Of a DNA stretch of 37,484 nt, positions 7,019-12,992 are shown in pieces. The stretch's first letter is position 1. Each line of letters begins with the position of its first letter. A program made the translations under genes and the position numbers. A model generated the notes under the pieces. The model searched no databases. It worked only from the letters and a program-made list of their open reading frames with translations, and was not told the origin of the DNA. The stretch comes from a virus: the IMG/VR virus record IMGVR_UViG_3300048839_001871, positions 1-37,484 of that record. One strand, written 5' to 3'.

Positions 7019-7473
7019 CCGTCCGAGTCATCGTCCACGCCGCCGCCGACATCTTCGGCGTCCCCGAAAAGGCCCTGGTCGGGGACCGCCGGCTGGCGGC
7101 CATCACCCACGCCCGCCAGGCGATCATGGCCGTCGCTCATGCCCAACAGCGCTGGGGCTGCACCCATATCGCCCGTGTCGTGAACAAAGACCATACGACG
7201 GTGCTGCATGCCTTGCGGGCGGTGGCCGAACGGCGCCGGCGGCAACCGGACTACGACGCCAAGGTCCGCGCCCTCGAAGCCCGCGTGGCCGAATTGTCGG
7301 GCGCGGCCGACCGGGCGGAGTGGCCGGAGGCCGGAACCTATCTCGCCGCCGTGCAGACCGCCGACCACTTGGCCGAGGCGCTGACCCGCCTGGCCCGCAA
7401 GAACCCCGTCTATTTCGCCGACCTGGTGCGGCCGGTGCTGGCTGCCGCCCTCAAGCCGGGAGACGCCCGATGA
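7012..7473 (+). CDS. DnaA domain IV-like DNA-binding protein
   Basis: A 153-residue protein whose first 75 residues match the C-terminal DNA-binding domain of the replication initiator DnaA: a helix ending in FGVPEKALVGDRR, then RQAIMAVAHAQQRWGCTHIA, and the signature NKDHTTVLHALRAV, corresponding to the DHTTV element that reads the DnaA box. The AAA+ part of DnaA is absent. The rest is helical with a possible coiled coil. A stand-alone domain IV protein in a phage early operon could compete for or recruit origin sites, or act as a regulator; this is inference. The ATG overlaps the upstream small gene, and the stop overlaps the next start at 7470. Confidence 0.8.
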   Translation: MLTVRVIVHAAADIFGVPEKALVGDRRLAAITHARQAIMAVAHAQQRWGCTHIARVVNKDHTTVLHALRAVAERRRRQPDYDAKVRALEARVAELSGAADRAEWPEAGTYLAAVQTADHLAEALTRLARKNPVYFADLVRPVLAAALKPGDAR

Positions 7474-7631
7474 CTTCCCGCTCCCTCCGCCGCGTCCGCA
7501 TCGTGGCCGCCAACCGGGCCCGCTTTGTCCTCGGCCTGGCGGTCTACGGCCCGCTCCACGCCCTCTGCGCGGCCTATGCCGCCGTCCAACTCGTCAAGGA
7601 GATGCTCGATGCCAAAGCCCGCGAAGCCTAA
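7470..7631 (+). CDS. Small probable membrane protein
   Basis: A 53-residue frame starting at the ATG overlapping the DnaA-like stop. It has a basic N-terminus (SRSLRRVRIVAANRAR), then one hydrophobic segment (FVLGLAVYGPLHALCAAYAA) long enough to cross the membrane, then a short polar tail. It overlaps the start of the next gene by 23 bases. Function unknown. Confidence 0.45.
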   Translation: MTSRSLRRVRIVAANRARFVLGLAVYGPLHALCAAYAAVQLVKEMLDAKAREA

Positions 7632-8148
7632 GCCGCCCGGCGAGGGCCAAGAAGAAGACCTGGCCCGCCTGGCCTCCGCCTTCGGCGCCGCCTACCGCAC
7701 CCTGGAAGCCGCCGTCGGCACGGTGGAGGCGGAGATCGCCGCCGTCCGGGCCAAACACTTCGACGACCTGGTCGCGGCTGTGGCGGCCACCGAATCCGCC
7801 CGCGCCGGCCTGGAAGCCGCCGTCGACGCCCGCCGCGACCTCTTCGTCAGGCCCCGGACCCGCACCGTGGACGGGGTCCGCTACGGCGTCACCCTGCAAC
7901 GGGGCGGCATCCACTACGACAGCGACGCCGCCGTGGTGGCCCGGATCGAGGCCCTGATGCCCGACCGCGCCGGCCTGCTGATCGCCACCACCAAGGTGCC
8001 GGTCAAGACGGCGCTGGCCGACCTGCACGAGACGGAGCTCAAGCGCCTGGGCGTCGAGCGCCGGGGCGATACGGACAAGGTGGTGGTGAAAATGGTGGCC
8101 GGCGACGCGGAAAAGCTCGCCGCCGCTTTGGTGGGAGAACGGAAATGA
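7609..8148 (+). CDS. Gam-like protein (candidate host-nuclease inhibitor)
   Basis: A 179-residue protein with a helical or coiled-coil first half (residues 15-80) followed by a beta-rich part (TRTVDGVRYGVTLQRGGIHY), then VPVKTALADLHETELKRLGV and DTDKVVVKM. This arrangement resembles Mu Gam, which binds DNA ends as a dimer and blocks host exonuclease: coiled-coil helices, a 'G.....R' strand, then 'K.pvk.al..l...elk..Gv' and a final strand. The position in the early region fits. Overall similarity is weak by eye, so this is a candidate only. The final ATGA overlaps the next ORF. Confidence 0.45.
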   Translation: MPKPAKPKPPGEGQEEDLARLASAFGAAYRTLEAAVGTVEAEIAAVRAKHFDDLVAAVAATESARAGLEAAVDARRDLFVRPRTRTVDGVRYGVTLQRGGIHYDSDAAVVARIEALMPDRAGLLIATTKVPVKTALADLHETELKRLGVERRGDTDKVVVKMVAGDAEKLAAALVGERK

Positions 8149-8450
8149 CCTGCCGTTGCAAGATAGATTTGAACACAGAGAACACAGAGCAACAGAGGAG
8201 GAAAGGGGAGGCGGCTGCCGCCGCGCCGGCCTCTCGGTGCCTCACTGCCTCTGTGGTGGAAGATGGCTGTTCTTGCCCGCCCGCCGTCGCCACCGGCACC
8301 GGCGCCGACGCCGTCGAGCCGGGGGACACCCCCGCCGCCCCCGAGGGCGGCTGCGGTTGCGGCTGCCGCCACTCGGGCGGCCTGAGCCGGGAGGAAAAGG
8401 ACAAGCGTCTCGACGTCCTGGCCCAGGGCCTGGCCATTCTGAGGGAGTGA
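8145..8450 (+). CDS. Small cysteine-rich ORF interrupted by an in-frame repeat
   Basis: A 101-residue frame. Residues 1-5 (MTCRC) are followed by about 33 residues translated from the repeat at 8171-8262 (including DLNTENTEQQRRKG and CLTASVVE). A cysteine-rich section (DGCSCPP, GGCGCGCRH) and a charged helix (SREEKDKRLDVLAQGLAILR) follow. The simplest reading is a short Cys-rich phage protein carrying an in-frame repeat insertion. The C-terminal helix and the spacing to the next ATG (8455) support real coding; the function is unknown. Confidence 0.45.
   Translation: MTCRCKIDLNTENTEQQRRKGEAAAAAPASRCLTASVVEDGCSCPPAVATGTGADAVEPGDTPAAPEGGCGCGCRHSGGLSREEKDKRLDVLAQGLAILRE
8171..8262. repeat. CACAGAG-type interspersed repeat, copy A
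   Basis: The left arm (8171-8199) carries AACACAGAGAACACAGAG and CAACAGAGG; the right arm (8231-8259) carries CTCGGTGCCTCACTGCCTCT then GTGGTGG. The right arm is nearly identical to the reverse complement of the left arm of copy B (9711-9738), so the two copies are inverted relative to each other. The element lies within the coding frame at 8145. I associate such (CC)ACAGAG repeats with intergenic repeats of many proteobacteria. Confidence 0.8.
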
Positions 8451-8454
8451 AGCC

Positions 8455-9279
8455 ATGGCGAACCGGAACACCGTGATCCCGAACCGGGACCTGGGCAAGA
8501 AGCCGGAATTCCGCTGGCTGAGCCTCGACCTCCTGGTGGTCGACGAACGCTACCAGCGCCGGATCACCAAGGACGGCACGATCCTCATCAACCGGATCGT
8601 CCGCGAATTCGACTGGTCGAAGTTCCAACCCTTGACAGTCACCGGTCCGGACGCGTCCGGCGACTACCCCGTCATCGACGGCCAGCACCGTCTGGAAGCT
8701 TGCCGGCGCCACCCGGACGTCGCGGAGGTCCCCTGCTGGATCGTCCAGGCGCCGCAACTGGCCGACCAGGCGCGCAGCTTCGTCGCGGTCAACAAGCACC
8801 GGATCGGCGTGACGCGCGTCAACGTCTTCTGGGCCCAGCTGACCGCCGGCGCCCCGGACGCCGCCTGGATCAAGGGAATCTGCGACAAGGGAGGGGTGAA
8901 GATCGGCAGGGTCGGGACCGGCATCCAGCCGCCGCTCACCACCGTGGCGCTGTCCTCCCTGCTCAAGCTTCGGCCGCTCGGCGACGACACCATTGTCGCG
9001 GCCTTGCGGGTCCTGGCGGAGGCTCAGCCGGAGGCCGAGAACGCCCTGCGCGGCGCCACCATCACCGCCCTAACCAGGTTGATCGGACAGCACGGCGACG
9101 GCCTGGATCGCGCCCGCCTGGTTGAAGTCGTCGCCGACATGGACCTGGACGGGGAAATCGACCGGGCCAGGGCCTACCGCAAGGCCATGGGCGGCAATCT
9201 TGAGGAGGCGCTCCGCCTCATCATCACCCGGTCCTACAACAAGGGCTTGCGGGACGCCAACCGCCTGCCGGAGAAATGA
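8455..9279 (+). CDS. Second ParB-fold protein (DGQHR-type)
   Basis: A 274-residue protein with a ParB/sulfiredoxin-like N-terminal fold: the strand FRWLSLDLLVVDERYQR, a helix, then PLTVTGPD and the signature VIDGQHRLEACRRHP at about residues 72-87, followed by VPCWIV. The DGQHR motif is typical of ParB-like nucleotide-binding domains and DUF6551-type phage proteins. The rest is helical. It differs clearly from the ParB-like protein at 708, so the phage carries two distinct proteins of this fold. The biochemical activity (nuclease, CTPase or DNA binding) cannot be read from sequence. Confidence 0.75.
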   Translation: MANRNTVIPNRDLGKKPEFRWLSLDLLVVDERYQRRITKDGTILINRIVREFDWSKFQPLTVTGPDASGDYPVIDGQHRLEACRRHPDVAEVPCWIVQAPQLADQARSFVAVNKHRIGVTRVNVFWAQLTAGAPDAAWIKGICDKGGVKIGRVGTGIQPPLTTVALSSLLKLRPLGDDTIVAALRVLAEAQPEAENALRGATITALTRLIGQHGDGLDRARLVEVVADMDLDGEIDRARAYRKAMGGNLEEALRLIITRSYNKGLRDANRLPEK

Positions 9280-9280
9280 C

Positions 9281-9727
9281 ATGCCCCGCCTGACACTCAC
9301 CGCCGCCGCCGCCCTGCTCATCTCCGCCCAGGCCCAGGCCGCAGAGTGGCCCGCCTATGCCGGCACCGTGGTCTCCGTCCACGACGGCGACACCCTCACG
9401 GTCGAGGCGCGGATCTGGCCGGGCGTCGTCGCCCGCGATGCCGTCCGCGTCCAGGGCCTCGACACGCCCGAGCTCCGGGGCAAATGCCCGGCCGAGCGCC
9501 AGGCCGCCCAGCAGGCCAAGGAGCTCACCGCCCGCCTGGCCCCGACCGGCGGTCCGGTGACCTTGCAGGTCAAGGGCCGCGACAAGTACGGCCGGCTGCT
9601 TGCCCGCGTGGTGCTGCCGGACGGCCGCGACCTGGCCGCCGTGCTGATCGAGGCCGGCCTCGCCCGCCCCTACGATGGCGGCGCCCGCGCCGGCTGGTGC
9701 AGAAAAGATGAACCACAGAGGCAGTGA
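9281..9727 (+). CDS. Secreted SNase-family nuclease
   Basis: A 148-residue staphylococcal-nuclease-like protein. A signal peptide is apparent (MPRLTLTAAAALLISAQAQA, likely cleaved after residue 20), so it should act in the periplasm or outside the cell. Signature residues are present: DGDT with D37, R56 and D61 in VRVQGLDTPE, E64, and R105 in DKYGRLLA, corresponding to the Asp/Arg/Glu/Arg set of the family. The last residues (RKDEPQRQ) come from repeat copy B (9711-9790), so the natural C-terminus after AGWC has been altered slightly. It may degrade competing or released DNA; related nucleases occur in other Mu-like phages. Confidence 0.85.
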   Translation: MPRLTLTAAAALLISAQAQAAEWPAYAGTVVSVHDGDTLTVEARIWPGVVARDAVRVQGLDTPELRGKCPAERQAAQQAKELTARLAPTGGPVTLQVKGRDKYGRLLARVVLPDGRDLAAVLIEAGLARPYDGGARAGWCRKDEPQRQ

Positions 9728-9790
9728 GGCACCGAGGAAGCAAGGGAGAGAGAAGCAACCTTCTCTGTGCCTCTGTGTCTCTGTGGTGGA
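9711..9790. repeat. CACAGAG-type interspersed repeat, copy B (inverted)
   Basis: The left arm is AACCACAGAGGCAGTGAGGC plus ACCGAGG (9711-9737); the right arm is TTCTCTGTGCCTCTGTGTCT plus CTGTGGTGG (9761-9789). It is the inverted counterpart of copy A (8171-8262); the two bracket the second ParB-like gene and most of the nuclease gene. It forms a long imperfect hairpin, supplies the last codons of the nuclease and ends just before the AAGGAG ribosome binding site of the next gene. Confidence 0.8.
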
Positions 9791-9805
9791 AAGGAGTCCG
9801 ACCTA

Positions 9806-10084
9806 ATGGCTAATCCCATCGCCTCCGCCCCCTCGGGCAGCTGGATTGGCGCCTCCCCGGTCATGGGGCCCGCCGAATTCTCCCGCCGCGCCGCCCGGGT
9901 GGCGGCCACCCGGGCCCCCGGCTCCCCCGGCGGGCGGGATGCCGCGACCCAGCTGCTGGCCGACTGCCTGATGACGCTGGGCTACGTGGACGGTCTGACA
10001 ATCCTCAAACCCTACCTGACCAGCCTGGACGGCGGTTACGACCAGGCCGTCGCCGCGGCCGCCCAGGCGGCGGAAGGGGGCTGA
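9806..10084 (+). CDS. Unknown small protein
   Basis: A 92-residue frame. ATG 9806 is chosen because AAGGAG (9791-9796) lies nine bases upstream; the frame is open further upstream but only through repeat copy B. The N-terminal half is Ala/Pro/Gly-rich; the C-terminal half (AATQLLADCLMTLGYVDGLT) looks helical. It probably belongs to the early operon; no family recognised. Confidence 0.5.
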   Translation: MANPIASAPSGSWIGASPVMGPAEFSRRAARVAATRAPGSPGGRDAATQLLADCLMTLGYVDGLTILKPYLTSLDGGYDQAVAAAAQAAEGG

Positions 10085-10085
10085 G

Positions 10086-10349
10086 ATGCTGGACCGCCTG
10101 GCCACCGCCCTGCTGACGTTGGAGACCGCCACCTGCCGGCGCCGCAAGGAGGACCCGGAGCTCAGGGGCGCCATGGCGGTGCTGCGCGGCGCCGTGCTGG
10201 ACGGGACCTTGCGGGAGGTGGCGGGCGACGCGGTTCCGGCCGCCGACCTGGTGGCCGCCTGGCTAGCCGCCGGCGGCGACTGGCGCGACCTGGTGGCGGC
10301 GGTCAACGCCGCCGCCCTCGATGCATCGACTCGGAGGACACCATCATGA
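10086..10349 (+). CDS. Unknown small helical protein
   Basis: An 87-residue frame starting one base after the previous stop. The sequence (LATALLTLETATCRRRKEDP, later LVAAWLAAGGDWRDLVAAVN) is helical with no recognisable motif. Its end overlaps the GemA-like start at 10346. It is supported by spacing and the continuous operon layout only. Confidence 0.5.
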   Translation: MLDRLATALLTLETATCRRRKEDPELRGAMAVLRGAVLDGTLREVAGDAVPAADLVAAWLAAGGDWRDLVAAVNAAALDASTRRTPS

Positions 10350-11158
10350 TTGCCGCGCGCAAGTTCGCGGACACCGCCCGCGCCAAGCAAATCAAGGCCA
10401 TCCACGCCATGCGGCGCGAACTCGCCCTGGCCGAGGACAGCTACCGGGCCATCGTCTCCCGCGTTTCCACGGGCCGCACCGACTCCTCGGCCGACCTCAA
10501 GCCGGCGGAACGCGCCGCCCTGCTGGACGAGCTGCGCCGCTTCGGCGCCGGCAAGAAGTCGCCCCGGAAAGCCCCCCGCCGCGCGGGGCGCCGTCCCCTG
10601 GCGCCGGGCGAGCGCCAGGCGAAAATCCGTGCCCTCTGGCTCGCCCTCTTCCAGGCCGGAGAGCTCTCCGACCCGTCCGAGGAAGCCCTGGACGCCTACG
10701 TCGCCCGCCAGACCGCCGGCGCCAAGGGGCAGGGCGGCGTCGGCGTGGCATCGGCCGCCTGGCTGGACCAAGCCACGGCCGACCGGGTGGTGAAGGGACT
10801 GCGCGGCTGGTGCCTCCGGGTCGGCGTGCCCTTGGCCAAGGCCGACAAGGTGGCCATGGTCGACCTGGGCCGCCACCAGGCCTGCCTGGACAAGGCCCCG
10901 GCCGGCTTTGCCGACAAGGTGCTGCAACTGGATGCCCTCTGGCGCCGCCTCATCGCCGTCGGCGCCATGCGCACCGGGCCCTTCGCCGACCTCGGCACCT
11001 GGCTCCGCAGGCGGGCCGGCGTCGCCGCGCCCTACTACGCCGATCCGTCCGAGATGGACGGCCTCATCGAGCGGCTGGGGGCCTGGCTCCGCAAGGAGAT
11101 GGCCGCCCGCGCCATCCCGGTGCCCCTGTCCAGGTGGATGCAGGAGAACGGCCGATGA
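10346..11158 (+). CDS. gemA: GemA/gp16-like protein (DUF1018)
   Basis: A 270-residue protein with the DUF1018/GemA N-terminal signature: KQIKAIHAMRRELALAEDSY, then SADLKPAERAALLDELRRFG (residues 14-67). The C-terminal part contains KIRALWLALFQAGELSDPSE and a helical domain typical of the longer gp16-family proteins. In Mu, GemA is an early modulator of host gene expression and DNA topology. ATG 10346 is preceded by GGAGGA (10333-10338). The TGA (11156-11158) overlaps an ATG at 11155 that leads into the leader RNA region. As in Mu it comes before the mor-type gene, but here an antirepressor module is interposed. Confidence 0.85.
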   Translation: MIAARKFADTARAKQIKAIHAMRRELALAEDSYRAIVSRVSTGRTDSSADLKPAERAALLDELRRFGAGKKSPRKAPRRAGRRPLAPGERQAKIRALWLALFQAGELSDPSEEALDAYVARQTAGAKGQGGVGVASAAWLDQATADRVVKGLRGWCLRVGVPLAKADKVAMVDLGRHQACLDKAPAGFADKVLQLDALWRRLIAVGAMRTGPFADLGTWLRRRAGVAAPYYADPSEMDGLIERLGAWLRKEMAARAIPVPLSRWMQENGR

Positions 11159-11163
11159 CCACC

Positions 11164-11192
11164 TTGACTTTCGGGGGCGGGACGCGCAGCAT
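11164..11192 (+). promoter_or_regulatory. Weak sigma70-like promoter candidate before the leader RNA
   Basis: TTGACT (11164-11169) is a good -35 match. With 17-base spacing the -10 would be CAGCAT (11187-11192), which matches only three of six consensus positions. It would start transcription at about 11199, just at the first antisense hairpin of the candidate C4-like RNA. Position is the main argument. Confidence 0.25.
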
Positions 11193-11320
11193 TCCGAATG
11201 GAGCTCAAAACTCCGCTCAGACGGAAGCCGCCCTGTTAGTTTTGCGGCTATTTTCATGCCTGGACTGTGTCCAGGATGCCCCTATGGCGGGGGTGTGGAG
11301 ATATAAGGCCCGCAAGGGCA
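11190..11320 (+). ncRNA. Candidate C4-type antisense leader RNA
   Basis: The 267 bases between gemA and the next ORF contain a run of stem-loops: CATT/AATG (11190-11200); GGAG-CTCAAAA-CTCC (11200-11214), displaying CTCAAAA in its loop; GCCGC/GCGGC (11227-11248); CCTGGAC-TGT-GTCCAGG (11259-11275); and GCCC-GCAA-GGGC (11308-11319). GCTCAAAAC (11203-11211) is complementary to GTTTTGAGC at 11347-11355, and TCAAAA also pairs with TTTTGA (11418-11423) between the ribosome binding site and ATG of the next ORF. GGCGGGGG (11286-11293) pairs with CCCCCGCC (11355-11362). A leader RNA, a small ORF and an antirepressor in this order reproduce the P1/P7 immI layout (c4, icd, ant), where C4 RNA is processed from the same transcript and represses ant. 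Family assignment is from organisation, structure and remembered similarity to other antirepressor leaders. Confidence 0.6.
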
Positions 11321-11346
11321 CGAATAATCCCGCCTGTTCTGAGCAG

Positions 11347-11422
11347 GTTTTGAGCCCCCGCCGCCAGTGGGTCTCAAAAGCTTTCTGGTGGTGCACTTCA
11401 ACGCCAACTCAGAAGGCTTTTG
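11347..11422 (+). promoter_or_regulatory. Mutually exclusive hairpins controlling the small-ORF ribosome binding site
   Basis: CAAAAGCTTTCTGG (11375-11388) pairs over 14 positions, two of them G-U, with TCAGAAGGCTTTTG (11409-11422), which contains the AGAAGG ribosome binding site (11411-11416) of the ORF at 11426. The same CTCAAAA (11373-11379) can instead pair with TTTTGAG at 11348-11354, freeing the site. TTTTGAG is also the target of the upstream leader loop (11204-11210). Binding of the leader RNA to 11347-11358 would therefore favour the closed form. This is read directly from base complementarity; the regulatory outcome is inferred. Confidence 0.55.
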
Positions 11423-11425
11423 ACA

Positions 11426-11665
11426 ATGACCTCCCTTACCTTGCCCGAATTCCGGGTCAAGCTGCACCGGGCGACCGCGCTCGCCCATTCATGGCTGGAT
11501 CGGCATGCGACCCGGCCCGACGCCACCGTATTGAGACTGGCCTTCCTTCTCTGGCGGCATGCCCGCGGGAACACGGCGCTGCGCGAAGCCCTGGTGCTGC
11601 GCGGCGCCCTGAGCGTTGCCCGGAACGCTCTTCCTCTCAAGACGAAGTTTTCCGCGAACCAATAG
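11426..11665 (+). CDS. Small ORF in the icd position
   Basis: A 79-residue basic protein (SWLDRHATRPDATVLRLAFL, then LVLRGALSVARNALPLK). ATG 11426 follows AGAAGG (11411-11416) with nine-base spacing; a TTG at 11420 is an alternative. Its TAG (11663-11665) abuts the ribosome binding site of the antirepressor, so translation of the two is probably coupled. In P1 the ORF at this position, icd, interferes with cell division and its translation is needed for ant expression. I see no clear sequence similarity to Icd, so only the position is comparable. Confidence 0.55.
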   Translation: MTSLTLPEFRVKLHRATALAHSWLDRHATRPDATVLRLAFLLWRHARGNTALREALVLRGALSVARNALPLKTKFSANQ

Positions 11666-11680
11666 AAGGAACCCAGTGTC

Positions 11681-12358
11681 ATGACCGATACCAACCTGAT
11701 TTCCGTGCCCTTCCGGGGCGACACCTAGTCCTACACCGTCCAGGACGGCGAGCAGATGGTGCCCGTCCGGCCGATCTGCGACGCCCTCGGCCTCGACTGG
11801 AAGAGCCAGCACCGCAAGTTGACCAGCAATTCGGAACGCTGGTGTGTGGTCATGATGACCACACACGATGCGTCTGGACGCGCGCAGGAGATGGTCTGCC
11901 TGCCCCAGCGTCGCCTGTTCGGATGGCTGATGACCATCCAGCCTACCAAGGTCAAGCCGGAGGTACGGGAGAAGCTGATCGCCTATCAGCGGCACTGCGA
12001 CGAGGTGCTCTACCGGCACTTCATCCTGGGCGACGCGGCCCATCCGGGGCTGCTGGCCGAACTGGAGCGGGAGCGCCGGGCCGGGGGCGAGGCGCGCTCG
12101 CAGGTGATCGCGCTGCGCCAGATCGTCCTGGCGGAGAAGCCCTTCTGGTCCCGCCTCGAACGCTACCGGCGCCTGGGCTACGACACCGCCCTGGTGGCCG
12201 ATCTGGTCGGGCGGGGCGCCCAGGAACTCCGGCGCATCGTCACCATGCTGGAAAACCTGGGCGTCCTGGACCGCGTCCCGGCCGGCCGCTGCTACGACGA
12301 GCCCCTGCCGGACGAGGCTGCCCTGTCCCGCATGGTCCGGGAGGTCGGCCATGGGTGA
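11681..12358 (+). pseudogene. Antirepressor (P22_AR_N family) with in-frame amber codon
   Basis: From ATG 11681 (GAAGGA at 11665-11670) the frame encodes MTDTNLISVPFRGDT, then TAG at 11726-11728 (codon 16), then continues in the same frame to TGA at 12356-12358. The continuation is a classic P22_AR_N domain: MVPVRPICDALGLDWKSQHR, then MVCLPQRRLFGWLMTIQPTK and VKPEVREKLIAYQRHCDEVL. A helical C-terminal part follows (residues 125-225). Phage antirepressors of this family inactivate the phage repressor. The amber codon should abort full-length synthesis; a restart at ATG 11756 would give 200 residues lacking the first strand of the domain. It may be inactive, suppressed or expressed as the short form. 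The rest of the frame shows no other damage. Confidence 0.8.
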
Positions 12359-12509
12359 GGTGGTCCGCTTCCCCCGTCCCTGGGCCGGGGCCCATCCCCC
12401 GCCCCTCGGCGCCGACGCCGACCTGGTCGCCCGCTTCCGGGCGATCCTGGCGGAAGCCCAGCCGATCGAACCGCCGCGCCGCCGCCACCGCCGGCCCGAA
12501 GCCCGGTAG
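12351..12509 (+). CDS. Small unknown ORF after the antirepressor
   Basis: A 52-residue frame starting at an ATG overlapping the antirepressor end (ATGGGTGA). It begins MGEVVRFPRPWAGAHPPP, has a short helix (DADLVARFRAILAEAQPIE) and ends in an Arg-rich tail (PPRRRHRRPEAR). The overlap with the upstream stop favours coding, but composition is biased and no family is recognised. Confidence 0.4.
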   Translation: MGEVVRFPRPWAGAHPPPLGADADLVARFRAILAEAQPIEPPRRRHRRPEAR

Positions 12510-12539
12510 CGGCACCCCGAAGATGGCGGAGGTCCGGTG

Positions 12540-12914
12540 ATGGACCTCCGCTACCTGCCCCCCCTCTTGGCCGAGGTCCGCGCGAAAGCCGGCGATGCCG
12601 CCGTGCTGCGCCTCATCGCCGAGTTTGGGGGGCAGGAAATCGTCATCCCCAGAAACGCGGCAAAAGGGCATCTCATTGCGTCGCGTTGCGGCCTCGCCGT
12701 CGAACAGGCCCTGGTGGCGCTGCGCGGCGGGGAAAAGGTGGACATCCCCAACGCCGCAGCCTGCCGCTCCCGCAAGGCCGCCCTCCTGGCCATGGACGGC
12801 AGCGGCATGACCCGTAACCAGCAGGCCAAGGCGGCCGGCGTGACATCGCGGTATGCCCGGAGGGTGTGCAAATCGGCCCCAGCGCCCCTTCCCCTTTTTG
12901 ACCGCAAAGGGTGA
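12540..12914 (+). CDS. mor: Mor/C-type transcription activator
   Basis: A 124-residue protein matching the Mor/C family, which activates middle or late promoters in Mu. The N-terminal dimerisation part reads YLPPLLAEVRAKAGDAAVLR, then LIAEFGGQEIVIP. The C-terminal HTH is at about residues 83-112 (LAMDGSGMTRNQQAKAAGVT, then SRYARRVCK). ATG 12540 follows GGAGG (12528-12532). It directly precedes the lysis and head genes, so by position it is the probable late activator; the sequence does not separate Mor from C and I see only one such gene. A tail (APAPLPLFDRKG) follows the HTH. Confidence 0.85.
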   Translation: MDLRYLPPLLAEVRAKAGDAAVLRLIAEFGGQEIVIPRNAAKGHLIASRCGLAVEQALVALRGGEKVDIPNAAACRSRKAALLAMDGSGMTRNQQAKAAGVTSRYARRVCKSAPAPLPLFDRKG

Positions 12915-12916
12915 CG

Positions 12917-12934
12917 GGCGGACCAGGTTCCGCC
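12917..12934. promoter_or_regulatory. Dyad between activator and late genes
   Basis: GGCGGA-N6-TCCGCC lies in the 78-base gap between the Mor/C-like gene and the first lysis gene. Mor and C bind interrupted dyads just upstream of their promoters, so this is a candidate activator site. No convincing -10 element is visible; low confidence. Confidence 0.25.
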
Positions 12935-12992
12935 ATGGCCAAAATCCTCCCGCGCGCGATTCTGGCGGCCACGCAACGATGCGAGGTCCGCC

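Noticed and set aside
8145-9800. CRISPR array (repeated CACAGAG units)
   Set aside because: Only two inverted copies, no regular spacers and no cas genes; it is an interspersed palindromic repeat.
11155-12540. Long rightward frame beginning at the ATG overlapping the gemA stop and running through the leader RNA and antirepressor
   Set aside because: The part over known genes is an Arg/Pro/Gly-rich shadow. The first 60 or so codons (MTTLTFGGGTRSIPNGAQNS and on) could be a leader peptide because of the ATGA overlap, but I cannot separate this from chance, and structured RNA explains the region better.
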